Shown: piece after piece, positions 57,522 through 64,000 of the stretch
How the letters are laid out: each line of letters starts with the position of its first letter
How positions within the stretch are numbered: position 1 is the first letter of the stretch
From: Stenogyne calaminthoides
Lineage: Eukaryota > Streptophyta > Magnoliopsida > Lamiales > Lamiaceae
Direction of reading: 5' to 3'
NCBI GenBank assembly: GCA_037126765.1
Contig: JBBCBC010000001.1
Location: 24,164,804-24,228,803, forward strand
Length of the DNA stretch: 64,000 nt
Program-made: the position numbers and the translations under genes
Notes under the pieces: generated by a model
Database searches by the model: none
Told to the model about the DNA's origin: nothing
The model's input: the letters and a program-made list of their open reading frames with translations, nothing else

Positions 57522-59063
57522 GTAGGTCCCGAACGGGCCTTGTGAGGGCGTAAGTCTAGGGGAGGGGTGAATAGACTTCAAAACTTTTCGCAGACGCGTG
57601 ATGGCGCTTAGCTTTGATCCCTGGCGAGTGAATCGGGTTGATCGATAACTAACTTACTAATCGCCAAGGCGGTCGATTTGGTAACTATCAGTTTAATCGA
57701 TGCGTCGTGAAGCTAAGTTTTACCCGGTGAAAAACCGTTTTGATAAATCGATTCCAAAGTTAGTCTTTTAACCAAATTGGTGAAGTGTCAAGCAGTCGGA
57801 TCGGAAGCTTGGGTGCTACCGATCTCAACTTAGAATATGTATATTTGCTTTTAAAAGTTGTGTGCGATTGTGTAAACAGCTAATCAAAGCGGTAAAGGCA
57901 CACAAGATTTATAGTGGTTCGGACAAACCATCCCCACGCCCACTCTTCCCTATCACAAGGGCACCAACTAAACCAATCGGACTTATATTTTGTTTTAGTC
58001 CAACACAAAGACAATCGACGATATTTAAGGAGTTCTCACTCAACCGATCCCGCAAATCGGAACTAGAAACCCTAGTCTGAAATCTTTCTAAACAACTTAA
58101 CTTAACTTTGGGTTTGGATAAGGTTGTTTTGGTTCCAACTATGAAATCTTTTCTAGTTTAAGATAGCCTATCATTTAGATGAAAAGATTTCTATGCTAAA
58201 AACTTATGGGATGAACACTTAATAAAATAATCTTCTTGTTAGTTCGTTTCTTCGTATGGAAATTTTGATAATTGCTTGAGCTTCTTGATTGTTCGGTGTT
58301 TCCGTCATCACTCAAGTGTGATCCCATATTTATAGACCTTGAAATCAAAGAGCCGCTGGAGAGCAATTTGAATTTCGTGCTATATTTGTAGGTTTGAGGA
58401 TTGATGTGACGTGCTTGAACGGCAGATGGTCGAGTGTGAATTTTGAATTTTATAGCGTTAGAAGAAGAGCAAAGATCAAATCCGTAATTGTCGACTCGAT
58501 CATACGTGTCTCGGCCCTTATTGGTTACCGACGCACTTTTTCGATGTTGTTCTTCCAACTAAAGTTGACATTCTTCTTGTTCGGATCATCGACGTATGAT
58601 TTGGTGAAATATCGATTTTCACACAGTGGTGACTTTGATCGGTCAAGCCGATCACCTGCTGATTGAGTCTTCGGTGCTTAGGTTGACTTAGCTTCAACTA
58701 GCGGACTTCCGATGTAGGTCTTCAGTCCGATCTTCCGAAGTCATCCGATCTTCAAGTATTCTGAGTTTGAGCTTTATGACTTCAGCTGTGATATCTGACT
58801 TGATCAGATCGATCTGATCTTCTGTTCTTCTCTTGCATTCTGGCCTGTCGGATATCAGTTATTCTTTGGGTCTTCAGATCTGACCTATACATATTGAGGT
58901 TTCCCTCAATATGTGACCTATCTATTACATCGGTTGTTCTATACAAGAATTATCAACCTGGGTATTCTATAAACGGTAATATAAACATCGATCCGGTAAT
59001 GTGTCCGATCGGGTCCTATTACATGTGTTTCGAACTTTCATCAAAACACTAAATTTCCCAACA
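57522..59063 (-). repeat. 5' LTR of B2, 1542 bp
   Basis: Plus strand TGTAGGTCCCGAACGGG...TTTCCCAACA. Same length as the 3' LTR once the solo C insertion is removed (1543 bp). CWG-poor through most of its length, with a CWG-rich patch at 58750-58890. Confidence 0.88.
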
Positions 59064-59333
59064 ATAGGAATAATTTCTACTAAGTTTTTTGAAAAAACTA
59101 CTCATTCACTTTCTCATGCAGGTGGAGGATCTTTAAAGATTAATTATAAGCTTAAAAATGCTTATGTTTGTGTAGATGGTTGTTGTATTTCTAATGACTT
59201 TCTTATTGCTGAAGACATCACTAGTCAAATGATTATTGGTCTTCCTTTTCTATTTAAAAATATATCCTCTTTACCTTTGTTGGTGAAAAAAGTATTACGT
59301 GTACTTATAATGGTAAACCTATTACTTTCATAA
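59064..59333 (+). pseudogene. Viral protease remnant, second part
   Basis: Continues after B2 in an open frame: IISTKFFEKTTHSLSHAGG, a beta-rich stretch, then AEDITSQMIIGLPFL, the second half of a retropepsin-like fold (ILG/IIG-type motif). Stop at about 59331. Confidence 0.7.
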
Positions 59334-59343
59334 GGTTCTTAAT

Positions 59344-60289
59344 TTGATTCAAGATCAAATTAATAATAAAAATTGTCAAATCAATTTTCTTAAAGATGAG
59401 CTTAATTCTATTACTATAAGTGATAGATTAAATAATCCTAAACTACAAGATAAAATCAAATTTTTAATAAATAAATTTTCTATTAAAATTTGTAATGATT
59501 TTCCTAATGCTTTTTGGGGATGTAGAAAAGAAACATATAGTTTCTCTTCCTTATGAAGAAGATTTTAAAGAAAATAAAATTTTGACTAAGTCTAGACCTT
59601 GTCAAATGAACTTTGAATACTTAGAGTTATGTAAAAAAATATCTTCCTTATTACTGAAGGAGCTTATAACTCCTTCTAAATCTCCTTGGTCTTGTCTTTG
59701 CTTTCTATGTTAATAAACATTCGAAAGCGAGAACGCCGAGTTCTCGATTGGTTATTAATTATAAACCTCTCAATAAGGTTTTAAAATGGATTAGACATCC
59801 TATTCCTAATAAAAAGATCTTCTTGATGCATTAGTCAATGCTCTTATTTTCTCTAAATTTGATTTAAAATCGTGTTTTGGCGAATCTTATTAATCAACCC
59901 GATATGTATAAAACTACCTTTAATGTTCCATTTGGTCATTATGAATGGATCATATATCTTTTTTTGGTCTTAAAATGCTCCTTCGCAATTTCAACAAATT
60001 ATGAATGATATTTTTAATCCTTATAGTGATTTTATTATTGTCTATATTGATGACATCCTTGTATTTTCTAAAGATAATGAAATACATTTTAAACATTTTG
60101 ATATGTTTAAAAACTTAGTCATAAAAAATTGTTTAGTTATTTCAAAACCTAAAATGATTTTATTCCAGACTAAAGTAAAATTTCTTGGTCATATTATTGA
60201 TAAAGGTAATATTATTTCAATTCAAAGAAGTATTGAATTTGGTAATAAATTTCCTGATGTTATAACTGATAAAACTCGATTCTGATTCT
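59344..60289 (+). pseudogene. Viral reverse transcriptase remnant
   Basis: Copies the RNA pregenome to DNA. Recognisable blocks: RPCQMNFEY and LLLKELITPSKSPWS (about 59600-59690), SRLVINYKPLN-like remains (near 59735-59770), and the catalytic YIDD at 60043-60054 in the open piece 60001-60285, followed by KFLGHII. Frame breaks near 59540, 59700 and 59880. The catalytic motif itself is intact but the frame is not. Confidence 0.8.
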
Positions 60290-60864
60290 TAGGAAGCCTT
60301 TAATTATGTGTCTTCTTATATTAAGAATCTTGCTGAAGATTCCGCTATCTTATATGATAGACTTAAAAAGAATCCTTCTCCTTGGAATGATGATCATACT
60401 AAGGTTGTTATCAGGATAAAAGAAAAGGTTAAAAATATTCCTTGTCTTATGCTAGCTAATCCTCTTGGGAAAAAATTGTTGAAACTGATGCCTCAGATTT
60501 GGGGTATGGAGGTATTTTAAAACAAATTAATCCTGATAATAAAAAGAATTATATCATTAGATTTTATTCCTGTAAATGGAATAATAGTCAAAAAATTATT
60601 CTTTCAAACTAAAAAGAAATTCTTGCTATTGTCAAATGTGTCCTTAAATTTCAGGATGATTTATATAATCAGAAATTTACTATTAAAACGGATTGCAGTG
60701 CTGCTACTTTTATGCTCTTCAAAGATTTTGAACATAATGTTTCTAAGTAAATGTTTGCCCGATGGCAATCTCATCTTGCTTATTTTGATTTTGATATTGT
60801 TTATAAGCAAGGGAAAGATAATCATCTCCCAGATTTTTTAACTCGTGAATTTATTTCTTCATAG
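60290..60864 (+). pseudogene. Viral RNase H remnant and end of the polyprotein
   Basis: ETDASDLGYGG (near 60482) is the first catalytic region of RNase H. Later blocks are KEILAIVKC, KTDCSAATF, and FARWQSHLAYFDFDIVYKQG before the stop TAG at 60862-60864. Two internal stops (near 60610 and 60747) and a shift separate the pieces. It removes pregenome RNA during reverse transcription. Confidence 0.75.
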
Positions 60865-62470
60865 CGTTATGAGCTTTTGTCACCGAAGAAGTTATTCCTC
60901 TTATAGAGGAAGGGGAGGCGAGGATCTCCTATTTTACAACAAGGAAGAAATCCTTTACAACCGTAACATTTCGCATATTGGTTCTTCTTCAAAAAGGAGA
61001 AAATTTTGATAAGGAATTTCAAGAATTCCTCAAACAACGGAGTAGGAATATTCAAGTTCGAACAATCCTTCAAAACCCCGATGATGAATGATGATGAGGA
61101 GTCATATTCTTCAAATACCGAAAGAATATAAATTTTTGATTCTCCTAAGAGAGAATTGATTCTTGTAAATCGAAGATGATGATGAAAAATTCAAAGAGTC
61201 TCCATGGATTCTTATGGATAAGTATTTTCCAAAGAAATAGTTGAATATGGAAACTTATAAGACGAGAGGATTTTATGAGAATATCCTCATTAAATTTTGG
61301 AAGTGTTGATATTCAACATTTTCCTCCTAAGAGTAAAGCGATAAATTACTCTAAATTTATCATTAAAAAAGCATCTCCATCCAAGAATGGGTACTTCTCC
61401 TTTGTTGAGAGAAGCATGACTAATGAAGTCACTAAAACAATTTACCAATACAATTATTGATTATCTACAAAGTTTTTATAAAACTTTATTTTATCGTAAT
61501 GCTAAGCATTCTCACACTTGGTCGATAAAAATTTGTGATAATATTAGTAGGAATCAAATTCCTAATTGGCTTTTCTCCGTGGGGAAATTTTGGTACTATG
61601 GCGTATATTTTGCCCAAGAGATTAAATCTCCATTGAAGAATATTCTATTAATTTTTCTTCATTAAAACTCATAATACAAGTAGTAAAACTATTTGTATGT
61701 TTTTTGTTGATTCCGAATCCCATGGGTCCGGAAATGGAGACCGTAATTCAGCTTATATCAAGATGGTATACCAAGTTTATGGAGGATCCATACTACTATA
61801 TTTTGGAATAACTTAAATGTTATTACCCCGGCTCCTATGAGTCACCTTTGCAGTGAAAATATCAATAGGATTAATCCAAAATAGAAGAATATAAAAAATT
61901 CTTCCGTGAAAAGACTTCAAATAGTCTTTCTTCATTTTCTGAATATTCTAAGAAATATGTTGGTTTATTTCCCAAGGAAAAAATTATGGATCTTTATATG
62001 GATCATATCAAGAAAGATTTATTCAATGATATTGATTTTTCTGATTCAAAATCGATGTCTCTATGATTTCCTGGTTACGAATTACAAGATGCTCGGGACC
62101 CAAATGAAGACTAACAAGACTTTTCTCTTCAAGAAAGTTTTGATCTTTTGAGAAATTCTCTTAAGAGAAACTTAAAGAAAGAAAGTGTTAATGGAAGATT
62201 GGAGATTATATCTAAATAGCTCCAAACTAATGGCGCTTTCTAATATCCGGAAGGTCCTTTTCATGTTATTTTTGATGAAAATAATAATGAAACCTGAGAT
62301 AAAAATTATCTCAAAGTTCTGTAGAAGAAAATTAAGATTCTTGAAATATGTATTTATGTACTGGAAAAAATGAGATACATGAATGATATTGATGAAGGAA
62401 GACATTATCCTCATTCCTTAAAAGGATTTAAGAAGACTCTAATTCTTCCAAGAAACAAGCTTCACTAATG
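60865..62470 (+). pseudogene. Second viral coding region, function unknown
   Basis: After the polyprotein stop, open pieces at 61275-61460, 61423-61665 and 61906-62151 in changing frames suggest a second protein of several hundred residues, Lys- and aromatic-rich, with no motif I recognise. A second ORF in this place is described for florendoviruses and is not typical of petuviruses. Some short stretches (near 60867-61270 and 62100-62460) are too broken to follow. Confidence 0.5.
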
Positions 62471-63235
62471 GCGATTTAGAGAAGATTTTGATTTAGCACA
62501 TTCCAAAAGAAAATGTGGCTACATGATCGGAACAAAAATCAAATTTCGTATTGCTTGCATCACAGACAAATCTCGCTCATGAATAGTAATTACTATTCAA
62601 TTTTTTTTTTTTTTTTTTGGCTTTGTTTTTTCTGCACTATTTCTTTTTTATTTTTAAATTTGGGGTTTGATGTCCTGCTCTTTCATCTATAAATAGGCTT
62701 GTATTTTCTTTTCAGAGGCACGCTCGAGTTTAGACTATTACCTTTTCTCTCTAAAATCCTCTCAGTGTGCAACCTTGTAACCTTGTAATATTATTGTTCA
62801 TAAACCGTTTTTTGCTTGTGGCTTTTAAAGGTATATTGTTATTTAAATTCTCAGATTTTAAATTTTTATTTCGATGATTGTTTTGCCTCAATGGTCGGGC
62901 TAAATTACTTGTATTGAATCATGAACTGACTTAACTATACTCTACTATCATGTGCATTTGGAATTATATTCCTATATTGGTCCTCAGTAATTTGATATAT
63001 CAAAGGTAGAGTTGGTTTAACCGTAGGTTTGAGTTTTCGCTGATATTCATGAATTAACCATGTGGGCTAGCCCTTTTGCCATTTTGCCGATGAATAGGCG
63101 CAGCGCTTTTTGGGTGTAAAAGCTTTTTTCAAAGTTAACTCACGGACTATGGAATTTCAAGAATTTCTATCCGTGTTTGTAAAAGATCCACACGATACTA
63201 TGATATAGATCTTTGCACCCATCCTTATGTTAATA
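62471..63235 (+). promoter_or_regulatory. Viral non-coding region with probable pregenomic RNA promoter
   Basis: No ORF. A T-run lies at about 62601-62619. CTATAAATAGG at 62687-62697 is a good TATA box, followed by a pyrimidine-rich stretch as in other caulimovirid promoters. The pregenome should start about 30 bp downstream and run around the circular genome. The remaining about 500 bp would be leader up to the tRNA-binding site. Confidence 0.6.
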
Positions 63236-63243
63236 TGGTATCA

Positions 63244-63245
<2 letters not shown>
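63236..63245 (+). promoter_or_regulatory. Viral tRNA-Met primer site (partial) at the right junction
   Basis: TGGTATCA at 63236-63243 matches the first eight bases of the caulimovirid minus-strand primer site; the AT tract follows immediately. The left viral edge begins with the similar TGGTTTCA (36053-36060). The copy therefore seems opened at or close to the minus-strand start. Confidence 0.55.

Positions 63246-63279
<34 letters not shown>
63246..63279. repeat. (AT)n tract at the right edge of the viral insertion
   Basis: About 17 AT units, followed five bases later by the acceptor TTTCAG of the Helitron intron. Pairs with the tract at 36006-36034. Confidence 0.9.
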
Positions 63280-63281
<2 letters not shown>

Positions 63282-63284
63282 CAG

Positions 63285-63931
63285 TCAAATAAAATATAAA
63301 TACAATATAAGTCGAGATTGTATCCCACTTAAAAGAAATGCCGGACAACAACAATGTTCGTTAAGCGTTTAGATATGCATGCTAGAGATAAATTACCGTC
63401 ACGTAAAAGTAACTATGCAATTAATCGGAAGTAGAGGCTACGATCCAAGGACTACAACTTACCTACACAGTGGTTGCAAATTGGTGGTTACCGGGTGATC
63501 TCGACAAGATTATTGGGGTCCGGACATTATAATTCAAACATATTCGCATATCGAACGAGACAAGAGTTGAACCCGCCTTTATCTTGCTTTGCAATATCCT
63601 CTTTTTTTTTCCTTATGGCAGGATGGGCATGGGAAGATATACCATTTTCTCAATATGCATTAGGAAGGGGTCGACAAAGGACCGGTATTAATCACGAGAG
63701 TTTTTGCATATCGCCTTCGTGAAAGGAACGGCGAGCCGCTTACACTACTATCTTGCAAGAGGTTGACGAAAATAACTATCGATGACATATACGATGGTTA
63801 ACTGCAAGACTTTTGTACATAAAAAATCATCGTATGAACTTCATGTGATATGTATGCCGGTCTTGAAGATGCTTTTTTTCTAACGGGGAGATGAAGGAAG
63901 AGCTATTGTTAAACGATTGTTTTGCCTCCTT
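63285..63931 (+). pseudogene. Helitron Rep/Hel protein, continuation (helicase-like N-terminal domain)
   Basis: After the acceptor at 63284 the frames give MPDNNNV...AFRYA and ARDKLPS (the conserved 'L...N..V..FR.AR' region), then GWAWEDIPFSQYALGR, NHE...FAYRLRERNGEPLTLL, and MYAGLEDAFF with GDEGRAIVKR in the next frame. This is the order of the Helitron_like_N region leading to the Rep domain. At least five frame changes occur, and the sequence runs into the assembly gap at 63932. Together with 34056-35926 it is one gene interrupted by the virus. Confidence 0.7.
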
Positions 63932-64000
63932 NNNNNNNNNNNNNNNNNNNNNNNNNNNNNNNNNNNNNNNNNNNNNNNNNNNNNNNNNNNNNNNNNNNNN
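63932..64000. other. Assembly gap (run of N)
   Basis: 69 undetermined bases to the end of the window, inside the Helitron coding region. Confidence 1.

Larger units (their letters stand above)
43069..59063 (-). mobile_element. Near full-length copia element B2, inserted in the virus
   Basis: Reversed SIRE/Maximus-like element. 5' LTR 57522-59063, PBS, gag, protease, integrase, RT/RNase H (pol ending about 51590), a spacer of about 2.3 kb, extra ORF (49279 to about 46500), polypurine tract and 3' LTR (43069-44478 plus 46225-46357, split by a solo C LTR). About 14.2 kb without the nested LTR. Flanks read ...GGTTAG and ATAGGA..., an imperfect repeat (TTAG/ATAGG). All genes are frameshifted, but most of the element is strongly CWG-depleted, so part of the decay may be artefact. 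Confidence 0.85.
36053..63245 (+). mobile_element. Endogenous caulimovirid (petuvirus/florendovirus type), genome-length, split in three
   Basis: Virus-derived parts 36053-37520, 41163-43068 and 59064-63245 add up to about 7.56 kb, the size of a whole genome in this group. Domain order on the plus strand: movement protein, an unassigned region, coat protein, aspartic protease, reverse transcriptase, RNase H, a second unidentified coding region, then a non-coding region with a TATA box and a tRNA-Met-like site at the right end. The coding region is broken by stops and frameshifts and by two retrotransposons, so the copy is defective. (AT)n tracts border both ends inside one Helitron intron. 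The second coding region and AT-repeat insertion favour a florendovirus-type relative; a petuvirus cannot be excluded from sequence alone. Confidence 0.85.

Noticed and set aside
59001..59063. Upstream start of the ORF 59001-59333
   Set aside because: The first 63 bases are LTR B; the viral frame begins at 59064.
43064..59068. Clean target repeat for B2
   Set aside because: Flanks GTTAG and ATAGG agree only partly (TTAG/ATAGG); I cannot claim an exact duplication.

Overview
The window is nuclear DNA of a flowering plant, most likely a eudicot. It is AT-rich intergenic DNA with intron-containing gene remains, several generations of nested Ty1/copia LTR retrotransposons, an integrated pararetrovirus and Helitron coding sequence. 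Almost every coding region is broken, and I see no intact host gene. The last 69 bases are an assembly gap.

Layout. (1) 1-4397: the 3' end of copia element A-I (extra downstream ORF, polypurine tract, 2.1-kb LTR). (2) 4632-27246, minus strand: a 12-exon RPA1-like (replication protein A large subunit) pseudogene blown apart by two insertions. Intron 8 holds a solo A LTR (direct repeat ATTAT), itself split by the 6-kb element B1. Exon 2 holds the 8.4-kb element A-II (direct repeat ATGAA), whose 3' LTR is split by a palindromic family-C element (direct repeat CTAGC). (3) 29152-30724, plus strand: a five-exon REM-type B3-domain pseudogene. (4) 32104-33502: a solo C-like LTR with perfect ACTAT repeats. 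(5) 34056-35926 and 63285-63931, plus strand: N-terminal exons and the helicase-like region of a Helitron Rep/Hel gene. (6) Between these two parts, in one intron of that gene, lies about 7.5 kb of an endogenous caulimovirid (petuvirus/florendovirus type), with an AT-dinucleotide tract on each side. It is split by an almost internal-less C element (37521-41162) and by the 16-kb copia element B2 (43069-59063). B2 carries a solo C LTR in its own 3' LTR. The deepest nest is therefore Helitron > virus > B2 > solo C.

The three LTR families share their ends (TGTTGGG... and ...CGGGACCWACA), tRNA-iMet-type primer binding sites and long LTRs. A and B also carry an extra ORF after pol. Together these features fit the SIRE/Maximus lineage of Ty1/copia. 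Family C appears here only as solo LTRs or as LTR pairs around about 136 bp of internal sequence, so it would need proteins supplied by relatives.

A second layer runs through the whole window. Copies of the same repeat differ from each other mainly at CAG/CTG (CWG) trinucleotides, and CWG-rich tracts alternate abruptly with CWG-depleted tracts. The direction (CTG to CCG, CAG to CGG, CAA or a deletion) is not that of methyl-cytosine decay. It looks more like systematic miscalling of CHG-methylated DNA in an incompletely polished long-read assembly. Many frameshifts and stops listed here may therefore not exist in the plant, so 'pseudogene' calls resting only on small lesions are provisional; calls resting on large insertions are firmer.
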